Counted from the first letter of the stretch, positions 1 through 7,277 are shown. The stretch is DNA of 14,398 nt from JAXHTY01 sp034189225 (GCA_034189225.1 JAXHVL010000011.1:1-14398); one strand, 5' to 3'. The notes: generated from the sequence alone by a model not told the origin. A program made the numbers and translations.

Positions 1-164
1 TTTGCCCGATTTCTGTGTCAGTCTCAAATTTTAATCCTCAAAATACGCAAAGTATTCCTCCGGTTAAAATTTTCGCCTTCCTTGAACTCGACCAAAATAT
101 CTAATTTCTGGATGGACACTAACTCGCGGGGAGGTTATCTTCTTGCCGCTGTTTTGCTGTATTA

Positions 165-285
165 CGAAAAGCACATGGTGCTTGTACTCACCCTTCGTGT
201 CCTTCGTGAACTTCGTGGTTCAGGAGTCGATTACCACGAAGAACACGAAGGTCACGAAGATAAATGCATCGCATTGAATGCCCCG
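165..285. repeat. ACGAAG-type long palindromic repeat, copy 1
   Basis: Two arms face each other around a short spacer: 191-219 carries repeated CTTCGTG words, and 233-259 carries ACCACGAAG followed by further ACGAAG words. They would fold into a long, slightly imperfect hairpin. Similarity to the copy near 5490-5610 extends beyond the arms, upstream (CACATG...TACTCACCC) and downstream (GATAxATGCATCG), so the repeated unit is about 120 bp. The right end abuts the remnant gene that follows. No coding potential is credible despite an open frame running through it. It is probably a non-autonomous REP/MITE-like element, but no mobilising enzyme is visible in the window. Confidence 0.8.
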
Positions 286-536
286 TTTATGTTCGACGAC
301 AAACCCAATATTCTGGATAATCCGCATATCCGGATGACATCTTTTTCGCTCGCCGACATTCTGGAAGCCGCCCGGGGCCGAACCGGCTACCGTCCCCTGG
401 TCAATCTTTCCTTAAACACCTGCGCGCCGATCCCGACCTCGCGAATATCCGGGACACAGAATACTTTAAAAATTTTATGAAGCAATATTCAGCCTCGAAC
501 ATTGACAATCTCGACGATGCAGATTATGAAAGGTAA
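274..536 (+). pseudogene. Remnant of a TMTC-like/TPR membrane protein, N- and C-terminal ends joined
   Basis: Frame 1 from about 274 to 416 encodes NAPFMFDDKPNILDNPHIR and more. This matches residues 33-75 of the intact protein at 601-3114, including the FDDKPNIL motif. From about 417 to the TAA at 534-536 a different frame (LRADPDLANIRDTEYF...) matches the C-terminal end of the same family: the intact copy has LKLDKDLQPVRETKEYQEI. The middle, some 2.2 kb with nearly all membrane segments and every TPR, is missing, and the junction is out of frame. The first transmembrane helix is also absent, replaced by the upstream palindromic repeat. This is a dead paralogue left after an internal deletion. 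The open frame 82-480 through it is not a gene. Confidence 0.75.
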
Positions 537-600
537 CAAACGGGCGATGCAGCCGATACCAAAAATGAACGGTCACTAACGAATCTTTACAATTTTGAAT

Positions 601-3114
601 ATGTTCCGATTTTTCAAAAAAAACCAGTTCTTACACACATGCGCTGTCGCAGGGCTCATCATTGCCATCGGCGTGTTGCTTTATGCCAACACGCTGGAAG
701 CGCCGTTTTTATTTGACGATAAACCCAACATTCTGGAAAACCCTAACATCCGGATAACGGCGTTATCCCCTTCACAAGTTCTGGAGGCAATGCAATTGCA
801 TTCAAGCTCCAGGCCCGTTGCCAATCTTTCCTTTGCCCTGAACTACTATGCTCATCAATATGACACAACTGGTTACCATATTATTAATTTGCTGCTCCAC
901 ATGATCACCGCCTTTCTTTTGTTCCTCATTGCCCGGCATACAATGGAAAGAATAAACGGGAACGATCTTATTATCCCTTCACTGGCCGCTGTATTGTGGC
1001 TGGTCAACCCGGTCCACACCCAGTCGGTAACTTATATTGTTCAACGCATGAATGCCATGGCAGCCATGTTTTACATGCTGGCCCTGTTTCTCTATATCAG
1101 GGGCAGAAGTATCCAGACAGCCGCAAACGGCAAAACCAGGTTGCCTTTCCTGCTGTTTGCGGCAAGCCTATTGGCCGGTCTTTGTGCCCTGGGCGCCAAG
1201 CAGATCGCCGCCACCCTGCCAATTTTCATATTTCTTTACGAGTGGTACTTTTTCCGGGACCTTGATGCCAGATGGCTGAAACAACAACTCAAGTGGATTA
1301 TTGCCCTTGTGCTTGTATTTGGCGGCGTCGCACTGACCTACCTGGGCACAAACCCTTTTGAAAAAATTTTTGCCATGTACGACACTCAGGATTTCACCAT
1401 GGGCCAGCGCCTGCTCAGCGAACCCCGGGTGGTGCTGTACTACCTGACCCTTCTGTTTTTTCCATATCCCGGCCGGTTGAACCTTGACTACGATTACCCC
1501 GTTTCATTATCGCTGATTTCTCCCCTTTCGTCGGCATGGACACTGCTCGCCGTGATTGGCCTGCTTGCATTGGCCATACTGATCGCAAAAAAACAGCGGC
1601 TTTTATCCTTTGCCATTCTCTGGTTTTTCGGCATCCTGGCTGTAGAGTCCACTTTTATAGGGCTTGCTCCGATTTTCGATCACCGCACTTACCTGCCATC
1701 CATATTTCTATTTATCGCCATTACTTATATGGCCTTTAACCTGGTTAAATACCGCCGGGCCGCCGTGGCCATGCTTGTCCTGGCAATCCTTATTTCCGGT
1801 TTCTGGAGCTGGCAACGGAACATGATCTGGAAAGACAAGCTTGCATTCTGGCAGGATTGTGTGAACAAATCGCCAAACCGGACTCGTCCCCAAAACAATC
1901 TTGGAAATGTGTATTTGAGCATGGGCGAATGGGATAAGGCAATTGTTCACCTTAAAAAAGCCATTAAAATCGATCCAACCTATGTGGAGGCTTTCAATAA
2001 CCTTGGGCAGGCTTTGTTTCAAAAAGGTCAAACAGAAGCCGCCATTGCCAACCTGAAAAAAGCTGTGGCCATCAATCCGCAATTTGCATTTGCTTATCAC
2101 AATCTCGGAAAAATATATCATGCCACGGGCGAAACCCAAAAGGCACTGGACTACTGCAACCATACAATAGCCCTAAGCCCATTTATGGATAAGACTTACA
2201 ACAACCTGGGAATTATCCGGCGGGAAGCAGGCGAATTGGACAAAGCGCTTCAGGCACTGGACAAGGCCATCGCTATCAACCCCACCTATGCCAATGCATA
2301 CTTAAACCGGGGCCTTGTCAGGATGCAAAAAGGCGACACGGAAAAGGCAATTGAGGATTTCAAGAAAACACTGCAACTTAACCCTCAACGTGAAAAGGCG
2401 TATAACAATCTCGGCATTCTGTATCAGAAAAAAGGAAAAATTGACACTGCCATCACCTGCTACCGCAACGCCATTGAAGCAAATCCCGATTTTGAAAAGG
2501 CTTATCAGAATCTGGGGATGGCACTGTATCTCAAAGGAAATGTAAAGGATGCGGTTTCCTGCTTTGAAAAGGCCTTGCGAATAAACCCGGATTATCAAAT
2601 GGCCGAAAAAAGCCTTGTCTTAGTAGAAGGCAAGCGGAAAAAATACGGGCCCGCAATTGATGAAGCTGAAAAAGAATTCAAGGCCCAGCCCAACAACCAC
2701 CTGCTGGCTTACAAGCTGGGCAGACTCTATGAGGCCGCCGGCATGACCCGCAAGGCACGCCACCAGTATGAAACCCTGTTGAAAAACCATCCCGATTTTG
2801 CACACGGCATCAATGCCCTGGCCAGACTTTATGCCGCCACTGGCAAGACCGCACAGGCTATTGATTTGTTTGAACGGCTGGCCCGGGTACGACCGGAAAA
2901 TCCCACCGTATTTTACAATTTGGCCTGCCTGCATGCCCGTCAGCAAAAAACGGACAGCGCAATATCATATCTGAAACAGGCCGTTGATAAAGGATATCAT
3001 GATATTGAAACTCTAAAACTCGACAAGGATCTTCAGCCGGTAAGAGAAACAAAAGAGTATCAGGAAATCCTTGCTCGTTGCCGGGATGCCCAGTCTCAAG
3101 AGCCCGACAACTGA
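601..3114 (+). CDS. Membrane GT-C/TMTC-like protein with C-terminal TPR array
   Basis: The protein has 837 aa from ATG 601. A TTG at 595 would add two residues, and neither start has a good Shine-Dalgarno. Residues 1-410 are strongly hydrophobic with about ten membrane segments. FDDKPNIL (Asp39-Asp40) follows the first helix, as in GT-C/TMTC-type mannosyltransferases, where an acidic pair in the first outer loop is catalytic. NPVHTQSVTYIVQR (around 137) and a DHRTYLPS motif (around 359) are also typical of bacterial TMTC-like proteins. Residues about 420-800 hold roughly eleven TPRs of the NNLG...A...KAI..NP type. The ending L..DKDLQPVRETKEYQ is common in this family. The predicted role is a protein glycosyltransferase or an envelope TPR scaffold; the substrate is unknown. 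Its position next to surface-protein genes makes subunit glycosylation possible but unproven. Confidence 0.85.
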   Translation: MFRFFKKNQFLHTCAVAGLIIAIGVLLYANTLEAPFLFDDKPNILENPNIRITALSPSQVLEAMQLHSSSRPVANLSFALNYYAHQYDTTGYHIINLLLHMITAFLLFLIARHTMERINGNDLIIPSLAAVLWLVNPVHTQSVTYIVQRMNAMAAMFYMLALFLYIRGRSIQTAANGKTRLPFLLFAASLLAGLCALGAKQIAATLPIFIFLYEWYFFRDLDARWLKQQLKWIIALVLVFGGVALTYLGTNPFEKIFAMYDTQDFTMGQRLLSEPRVVLYYLTLLFFPYPGRLNLDYDYPVSLSLISPLSSAWTLLAVIGLLALAILIAKKQRLLSFAILWFFGILAVESTFIGLAPIFDHRTYLPSIFLFIAITYMAFNLVKYRRAAVAMLVLAILISGFWSWQRNMIWKDKLAFWQDCVNKSPNRTRPQNNLGNVYLSMGEWDKAIVHLKKAIKIDPTYVEAFNNLGQALFQKGQTEAAIANLKKAVAINPQFAFAYHNLGKIYHATGETQKALDYCNHTIALSPFMDKTYNNLGIIRREAGELDKALQALDKAIAINPTYANAYLNRGLVRMQKGDTEKAIEDFKKTLQLNPQREKAYNNLGILYQKKGKIDTAITCYRNAIEANPDFEKAYQNLGMALYLKGNVKDAVSCFEKALRINPDYQMAEKSLVLVEGKRKKYGPAIDEAEKEFKAQPNNHLLAYKLGRLYEAAGMTRKARHQYETLLKNHPDFAHGINALARLYAATGKTAQAIDLFERLARVRPENPTVFYNLACLHARQQKTDSAISYLKQAVDKGYHDIETLKLDKDLQPVRETKEYQEILARCRDAQSQEPDN

Positions 3115-3311
3115 CGTTTTTTGTCACACCGACGCCCTGAATTTTGGCAACTCACCGCCGAATCAGCAAACTAACGGTGTTGGTAGACGAACAAAACTTT
3201 TTGAAATAATGGGATATTAGCGCCAAACCCAGCAAGATGTTCGATTCGGCACCAAGATTGCTTGTATATATTTGTGACATAGGCTAAAGAGAAGAAAATT
3301 TAAATTTTATA

Positions 3312-3339
3312 TTGACAAAATCAGAGGGGGTGATACGAT
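3312..3339 (+). promoter_or_regulatory. Sigma70-type promoter upstream of riboswitch and subunit gene
   Basis: A perfect TTGACA lies at 3312-3317. A 16-nt spacer ends in TGA, followed by TACGAT at 3334-3339, giving an extended -10 (TGnTACGAT). It lies about 130 nt upstream of the aptamer, so the leader RNA would be about 230 nt. It is the only promoter-like match seen between the TPR gene and the subunit gene. Confidence 0.6.
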
Positions 3340-3389
3340 CAAAAACTATAAACGTTGTTCACAAGGGTGAAGGGGGGTGAGGCAGGCAA

Positions 3390-3451
3390 ATCTCATCCTT
3401 AAAATCCGGGTGAGACGTTAGAAACAAAACCATGCACAAATACTTGTGCAT
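3390..3451 (+). promoter_or_regulatory. Two leader hairpins upstream of the aptamer
   Basis: TCTCATCC pairs with GGGTGAGA (about 3391-3416, one G-U pair). ATGCACAA pairs perfectly with TTGTGCAT (3432-3451) around a 4-nt loop. Both sit in the 5' leader between the promoter and the GEMM-I aptamer. They are not part of the known aptamer core. They may insulate its folding or be a separate regulatory element; no second aptamer is recognised here. Confidence 0.45.
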
Positions 3452-3466
3452 CATCTAAGAGAAAAA

Positions 3467-3540
3467 GCCAAACCCAGGGTGACCGGGGGGCGGAAAGCCA
3501 CGAATCCGTAAGGAAATTCCCTGCGGAGCGTCGGGCCGCC
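3467..3540 (+). promoter_or_regulatory. c-di-GMP-I (GEMM-I) riboswitch, single copy
   Basis: The GEMM-I core is readable in order. GCCAAACC comes first, then a P1b stem capped by a GUGA (GNRA) tetraloop, the GGGGCGGAAAGCCACG core, a variable stem UCCG...CGGA, and the closing GCGUCGGGCCGCC. The G at the start of GCCAAACC corresponds by my alignment to G20 of Vc2, which contacts one ligand guanine. G here fits c-di-GMP rather than the G20A variants associated with cGAMP. It differs from the four copies at 13053-13387 in the P1b stem and in AAUCCG versus GGUCCG. It precedes the subunit gene at 3578 by 37 nt. Confidence 0.87.
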
Positions 3541-3568
3541 TCTGGGAAATTAACCAAAAACCTGGAGG
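3539..3568 (+). promoter_or_regulatory. Possible Shine-Dalgarno-sequestering hairpin (expression platform)
   Basis: CCTCTGG (3539-3545) can pair with CTGGAGG (3562-3568) over seven base pairs, two of them G-U. This buries the GGAGG ribosome-binding site that lies 9 nt before ATG 3578. The left strand starts at the last two bases of the aptamer, so ligand-stabilised aptamer and sequestered ribosome site could be mutually exclusive. There is no terminator between aptamer and start codon, which favours translational control. Inference from base pairing only. Confidence 0.5.
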
Positions 3569-3577
3569 AAATAAAAG

Positions 3578-4168
3578 ATGAAAAAATTATTAGTAGCATT
3601 AATCATAGGTGCATTAATGGTTCTGCCCATGTCCGCCATGGCTATGGATTCCATCTCCGATGCGGATCTCGGCGATATCACGGGTCAGGCAGGCGTGACG
3701 ATTATCATGGAAGGTGATACCATCACGGACGTGAATATCAATGACATTGCATGGGGCGATCCGGACGGTTTTGGTACCGCCGGTACGACTGTTTCATCGG
3801 AAAATGCCGGTTACCTCCAGCTTGAAGGCTGGAATGCTGCAGGTACGACAGTCGAAGACATTCATGTCAAAATCACCATCCCCAGCGGTGAACAACTGGA
3901 GCTGGATGTGGCCAGCATCACTGGCGGTGATTATGAGGTAGTTCCCGGCGTTACCGGTGCCGTTATTCCTGACGGCAAAACTGCCGTCAAGGTTGCCCTG
4001 CCGGACATGACTATCGACGTAACCATGCCGAAAATGCTGAAGGTCGGCCTGAGCAATGATTCTACCACTACAATTGCAGAGGACGAGACCCTTGGCACCT
4101 TGGGCATCGGCACATTGGGCATTTCCCCGGGGACGCCGGATGCGCTTTACATCTATGCACATGACTAA
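3578..4168 (+). CDS. Secreted small subunit with ITGQ motif, riboswitch-controlled
   Basis: The protein has 196 aa, with GGAGG 9 nt before the ATG. Residues 1-22 are a signal peptide ending at AMA. The segment SISDADLGDITGQAG (25-39) follows. This is the N-terminal pattern of FilA-like/DUF6160-like secreted proteins, in which a short Leu..Ile/Val-Thr-Gly-Gln segment sits just after the signal peptide. Residues 40-90 include ITDVNINDIAWGDPDG, which aligns with the neighbour at 4338. The remainder is acidic, rich in Thr, Gly and Val, with alternating hydrophobic residues (beta-rich), almost no aromatics and no cysteine. I infer a structural or adhesin-like subunit of a surface fibre or matrix. 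It is directly controlled by the upstream c-di-GMP riboswitch and ends before a strong terminator. No biochemical function is established from sequence. Confidence 0.85.
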   Translation: MKKLLVALIIGALMVLPMSAMAMDSISDADLGDITGQAGVTIIMEGDTITDVNINDIAWGDPDGFGTAGTTVSSENAGYLQLEGWNAAGTTVEDIHVKITIPSGEQLELDVASITGGDYEVVPGVTGAVIPDGKTAVKVALPDMTIDVTMPKMLKVGLSNDSTTTIAEDETLGTLGIGTLGISPGTPDALYIYAHD

Positions 4169-4218
4169 TGGTGTTAAGCAGTTGGCATAGCATAAAGGAA
4201 TGCACTGTTGAAGTATCT

Positions 4219-4263
4219 CCCCGGAAAGGGAACGGCAATTGATCCCTTTCCGGGGTTTTTTCC
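4219..4263 (+). terminator. Strong intrinsic terminator after the small subunit gene
   Basis: There is a perfect 13-bp stem, CCCCGGAAAGGGA (4219-4231) with TCCCTTTCCGGGG (4243-4255), an 11-nt loop, then a run of T from 4256. It lies 50 nt after the stop codon. No promoter is visible between it and the next gene at 4338, so that gene may depend on read-through. Confidence 0.93.
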
Positions 4264-4337
4264 TTTATCCTGGGAAAGAAGCCAATATCGCCGATTTCAG
4301 GCCGGGGCAAAATGAGGGGAGGAACGGAGCCAGGAAA

Positions 4338-5336
4338 ATGCCAAAAAAAATCTACATGTATAACACCCGCCTCTTTTGTGCGCTGGCTGCACTTTTTACC
4401 TTCACCATCATGGTTAACATCGCCCCTTCGGCCAATGCCGTTACCCTGCTCTCGGATAAAACCATCGCCCAAATCGATGGCGGCCAGTCCGTTATCATCG
4501 AGGTTGAAAACCCCACCACCGCGGATGTGCGAATCGATCATGTCTACTGGGGCGATGCCGATGGCATGCCCGGCGCCCCCAATCCCGGCTATATCGATGT
4601 TCGAATGCCATTTGAAAATTTTCAATACGACCGGTTCCAATATCGGTTCAGCACAAGCGCCGAGGCACGGGCCTTCACCGAATCACTAAACAATGCAGAC
4701 ACCCAGTCCGCCACGGTGGAGAACACCGAAACCTTTTACAAAGCACCCGATGCCCGGGACATTGGGCTGAACGACACCAGCGCCCGGGAGGTGGATTATG
4801 TTATCGTCACCACCAGCAGCCAGGTGAGCAACTATTTTGTATCGCGCTTCGATGGCACCGTTATCAGCCAGGATGTCCGGTTCAGGCTTTCGTTCCCCGA
4901 TGAAAACGACCCCAACAACAGGACCTATACCACAACCGAATACGACCCGGTCAACGATGAGGTGATCACCACCACCACCGAATACGGCCGGATCATTATG
5001 GAAACGCATAACACCGGTGCCACTCCGCTTGTAAGCGACAACGGCGACCTGCTGGTGCCGGCCAATACCACCTATTTAAAGGCTGTCACATCAACTATCC
5101 AGCTGGACTGCCCCATGCTGGCCTTTTCCGTGGCCCTGATTCCGGAAGGCGACACGCCGGTGCCCGCCAACCTTATTCAAGGTCCCGGTTCCCCCCGATA
5201 TCTGCCGGATTTTGCGGCGGCAGATGATCCCGCCAACCAGCTGGGCAACTTTGCCGCCAAACTGAACGTCCGCATCAGCGGTGGCAATCCCATCTATGTG
5301 TATCCCTCGGATATTGTGTATCCCTTTGAGCAGTAA
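4338..5336 (+). CDS. Secreted protein, larger paralogue of the ITGQ subunit
   Basis: The protein has 332 aa from ATG 4338. The frame opens further upstream inside the terminator, but ATG 4338 begins a classic signal peptide (residues 1-34, ending SANA). The nearest ribosome-site candidates, GGGGAGGA 14 nt upstream and AGGA 2 nt upstream, have poor spacing. ATG 4356 is an alternative start. Residues 37-76 (LLSDKTIAQIDGGQ, then VRIDHVYWGDADG) align with the upstream subunit's ISDADLGDITGQ and ININDIAWGDPDG. The canonical TGQ is altered to DGGQ. The rest is hydrophilic, Asn/Thr/Asp-rich and predicted beta-rich, with no membrane segment or catalytic motif. It is probably a minor subunit, adhesin or anchor of the same structure. 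Family membership beyond the N-terminus is unknown to me. Confidence 0.8.
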   Translation: MPKKIYMYNTRLFCALAALFTFTIMVNIAPSANAVTLLSDKTIAQIDGGQSVIIEVENPTTADVRIDHVYWGDADGMPGAPNPGYIDVRMPFENFQYDRFQYRFSTSAEARAFTESLNNADTQSATVENTETFYKAPDARDIGLNDTSAREVDYVIVTTSSQVSNYFVSRFDGTVISQDVRFRLSFPDENDPNNRTYTTTEYDPVNDEVITTTTEYGRIIMETHNTGATPLVSDNGDLLVPANTTYLKAVTSTIQLDCPMLAFSVALIPEGDTPVPANLIQGPGSPRYLPDFAAADDPANQLGNFAAKLNVRISGGNPIYVYPSDIVYPFEQ

Positions 5337-5489
5337 CTCAACAACCACCCCGGCCTCTTTGTGGCGGGATGGGTTGAAACAAACGGCTGAAAGCCGGGAT
5401 ACGGGTCTACAGACCCGTTAATGGGCCGTCTTGAAATTACCATCTTTCTGAGGTTCAAAATGATACTCAAAATTAAATTCGAAACATGA

Positions 5490-5645
5490 ACCACGAAGGC
5501 ACATGATTCTTGAACTCACCCTTCGTGTTCTTCGTGAACTTCGTGGTTAATTTGATTTGGTATTTATTACCACGAAGGGCACGAAGGGCACGAAGATATA
5601 TGCATCGAATAGATGCCCGGAAAAAACCGGCATCTATTCGATGCA
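5490..5645. repeat. ACGAAG-type palindromic repeat, copy 2, with an adjoining 16-bp-arm palindrome
   Basis: The arms 5519-5547 (CTTCGTG words) and 5569-5595 (ACGAAGGGC words) match copy 1 at 191-259, and the similarity continues outside the arms. Immediately after it, TGCATCGAATAGATGC (5600-5615) pairs perfectly with GCATCTATTCGATGCA further right, with a CCGG extension and an A-rich loop, ending at about 5645. Copy 1 keeps only a decayed form of that second palindrome's left arm. It may be a two-hairpin element. No ORF or transposase is linked to it. Confidence 0.78.
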
Positions 5646-5773
5646 TAGAACATTAAACGGGAGTGATAAATCTGCCCGCCTAAAGGCGGGGGCTTTAACC
5701 TTGAGTGAGACCAGTAACGTGCGCTTGGATCGGCTTTTTTACCGTGATTACTTTAAACAACCAATTTTTCATT

Positions 5774-5862
5774 CATACTTTTCTTTGCTCGCCCAAAGAA
5801 AAGTATGCAAAAGAAAGGGCGCCCCGCAGCTTGGCCTTCGGCTTCCCTCGCAGGAACGCTTT
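5774..5862 (+). repeat. Dispersed AAAGAAAAGTATG palindrome element
   Basis: CATACTTTTCTTT (5774-5786) and AAAGAAAAGTATG (5795-5807) are a perfect 13-bp inverted repeat around an 8-nt loop. The next stretch (CAAAAGAAAGGGCGCCCC...) is followed by a GC-rich segment containing GGCCTTCGGCTTCCC. A reverse-complement copy lacking one arm lies at about 12529-12609, with 34 consecutive identical bases (5794-5827 against 12576-12609). Elements of this AAGTATGCAAAAGAAAGGG type are, to my knowledge, widespread in proteobacterial genomes. The surrounding open frames are not genes. Confidence 0.8.
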
Positions 5863-6212
5863 TTTCGGCGCGGGCAGAAACTCGCCTGTCATTTTGTACA
5901 GATGCGTTAAGCCTCGTCTGCTCAAACAGTCTGCCCGCGTCTTCCGAAAAAAACGCCCCTGCTCGGCTGCGCTGCAAGGGGCGGGGCACGTGTTGCTGTT
6001 CAGTTGTTTCGGCAGACTGAAAAACCTGGCAATAAACTGAAAAATTGCATAAAAATGATATGTTTACAGTAAATATCCGACCCCAAAGCGGCCGGCTTTG
6101 GTTACCCCTATAAGGGGATTGTTTGCAGGCTTCGTACGTGAACATTTAAAATTCGAATTTCTAATTTCTAATTTCGTGCTTTACCCCTTACCGGCATGGC
6201 CTTTACTCGCTG

Positions 6213-6238
6213 ACCTGGCCTAGAGGACCAGGTTTTAT
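6213..6238 (+). terminator. Weak terminator-like hairpin in the spacer
   Basis: ACCTGGCCT (6213-6221) pairs with AGGACCAGGT (6224-6233) with one bulged A, followed by TTTATT. It could stop read-through toward the operon at 6473. There is no gene directly upstream on this strand, and the loop would be very small, so this is tentative. Confidence 0.3.
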
Positions 6239-6416
6239 TGACTGAATTAAACATGCGTCCACACCCAGACGCTAGTACCTCTTTTTGCAGAGAATTGATG
6301 TTCAGCTAATAGGGCAGACTGAAGCCAGCCCCTAGCAATTTATGGATGGGCACTTGTTAACTTGAAAAATTTTTATTTTTTCTTTACAAGCCCATTTTCG
6401 TGTGATATCTGAAAGC

Positions 6417-6431
6417 GTAAACAATGTTTAC
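6417..6431. promoter_or_regulatory. GTAAAC-AAT-GTTTAC palindrome, operator-like
   Basis: A perfect 6-bp inverted repeat with a 3-nt centre lies about 42 nt upstream of the C39 peptidase start. It falls just after possible promoter elements (TTTACA near 6383 and a TGTGATATCT segment near 6401-6410). The position suits a repressor or activator site, or a short hairpin in the leader. No known regulator consensus is recognised with confidence, and no GEMM riboswitch is present in this leader. Confidence 0.35.
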
Positions 6432-6472
6432 TATTTGATACTGGGGGATTTAAAGGCAGGAGTCATCATAAA

Positions 6473-7231
6473 ATGCATATACTGGTCGCTTTCTTTATCA
6501 CCGTTGCCCTCATCGCCGGATTCAAGCCCATCAAAGAAGTCCCGGAAAACGAAATCCGTATTGTTGCAAACGCAAATGGCGGCCACCTTCCCAACCCGAT
6601 ACCGGCGATTGAGATTCGCCATGACATTGAACCCGCCTCGGAATTCGATTTCAAACACATCGTGTCCCAGCGATACGACTACAGCTGCGGGTCCGCGGCC
6701 CTGGCCACCATCCTTAAATACCAGCTCGGCGAAAAATTCACTGAAACCCAGATTATTCACGGTCTTTTCCGTTACGGCGACAAGGAACAGGTGGAAAAAA
6801 AGCGGGCCTTCTCATTGCTCGACATGAAAAAATTTGTCGGGGTGCTGGGATACAACGGCGTCGGTTACAGGGCCGATATCGAGGACCTCAAGGACCTGAA
6901 CATGCCCTGCATTCTCCCGATCGAACTATACGGATACCGGCACTTCACGGTATTCAAGGATATATATAAAGGACATGTCTTTATTGCCGACCCTTACCGG
7001 GGCAACTCCAGCTACAGCATTGAGCAGTTCAAAAAAATCTGGCACCAGAATGTCATCTTCGTGGTGTATGCAAGGAGCGACGAACAACTGAACCTTCTGG
7101 AATTATCAAAACATGATCTGCGGTTTATTGATGAAGATTTGAAGTACGACATTCTTTTCAACAACGAACCTCCCCTGGAAACATGGCCGCCGGAGCCCGA
7201 CACAGGGGGCGTACAATACTTTAAATATTAA
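6473..7231 (+). CDS. C39-family peptidase, secreted or membrane-anchored, FilB/FapD-like
   Basis: The protein has 252 aa, with AGGAG 10 nt before the ATG. An N-terminal hydrophobic stretch (3-17) is a signal peptide or anchor. The papain-like C39 domain spans about 58-200. Gln66 (oxyanion hole) lies six residues before the catalytic Cys72 in QRYDYSCGSAALATIL. His157 is in YRHFTVFK, and Asp173 is in FIADPYRG. All catalytic positions are present. C39 enzymes usually cleave double-glycine leaders as part of ABC exporters. Here there is no ABC or membrane exporter domain, as in stand-alone FapD of Pseudomonas amyloid operons and FilB of the Acinetobacter fil locus. As first gene of the operon with barrel genes, it probably processes or licenses the ITGQ-motif secreted proteins. 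Residues 200-252 are an acidic C-terminal tail of unknown role. Confidence 0.87.
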   Translation: MHILVAFFITVALIAGFKPIKEVPENEIRIVANANGGHLPNPIPAIEIRHDIEPASEFDFKHIVSQRYDYSCGSAALATILKYQLGEKFTETQIIHGLFRYGDKEQVEKKRAFSLLDMKKFVGVLGYNGVGYRADIEDLKDLNMPCILPIELYGYRHFTVFKDIYKGHVFIADPYRGNSSYSIEQFKKIWHQNVIFVVYARSDEQLNLLELSKHDLRFIDEDLKYDILFNNEPPLETWPPEPDTGGVQYFKY

Positions 7232-7277
7232 AATGGCATACATTCCAAATCCTCAGATAAAGCCGGGAGGTAGTAAA

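Larger units (their letters stand above)
5337..6472. other. Gene-free, palindrome-rich spacer
   Basis: No credible gene is seen in these 1.1 kb. The open frames run through palindromic repeats and have no Shine-Dalgarno or protein-like composition. Besides the repeats listed separately, it contains small hairpins: ACGGGTCT/AGACCCGT (5401-5418), CCCGCC/GGCGGG (about 5679-5694), CCAAAGC/GCTTTGG (about 6084-6102) and CCCCT/AGGGG (about 6105-6117). The piece near 6060-6140 may be yet another dispersed repeat. The promoter of the downstream operon must lie in the last ~150 nt. Confidence 0.7.

Noticed and set aside
82..480. Open frame of 132 codons as a real gene
   Set aside because: It runs through non-coding repeat DNA and then a frameshifted gene remnant. 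There is no ribosome site and no coherent protein.
4239..4337. Earlier start for the second subunit gene
   Set aside because: It would start inside the terminator hairpin and place 33 polar residues before a clear signal peptide; 4338 fits better.
4068..4640. 190-codon minus-strand frame across the end of the subunit gene
   Set aside because: It is antisense to two well-supported genes and runs through the terminator stem. Composition reflects the reverse of the coding strand.
5557..6145. Overlapping open frames on both strands of the spacer
   Set aside because: They translate palindromic repeats (for example the KVCKRKGAP string, which recurs from the reverse copy near 12590). Opposite-strand frames overlap and no ribosome sites are present.
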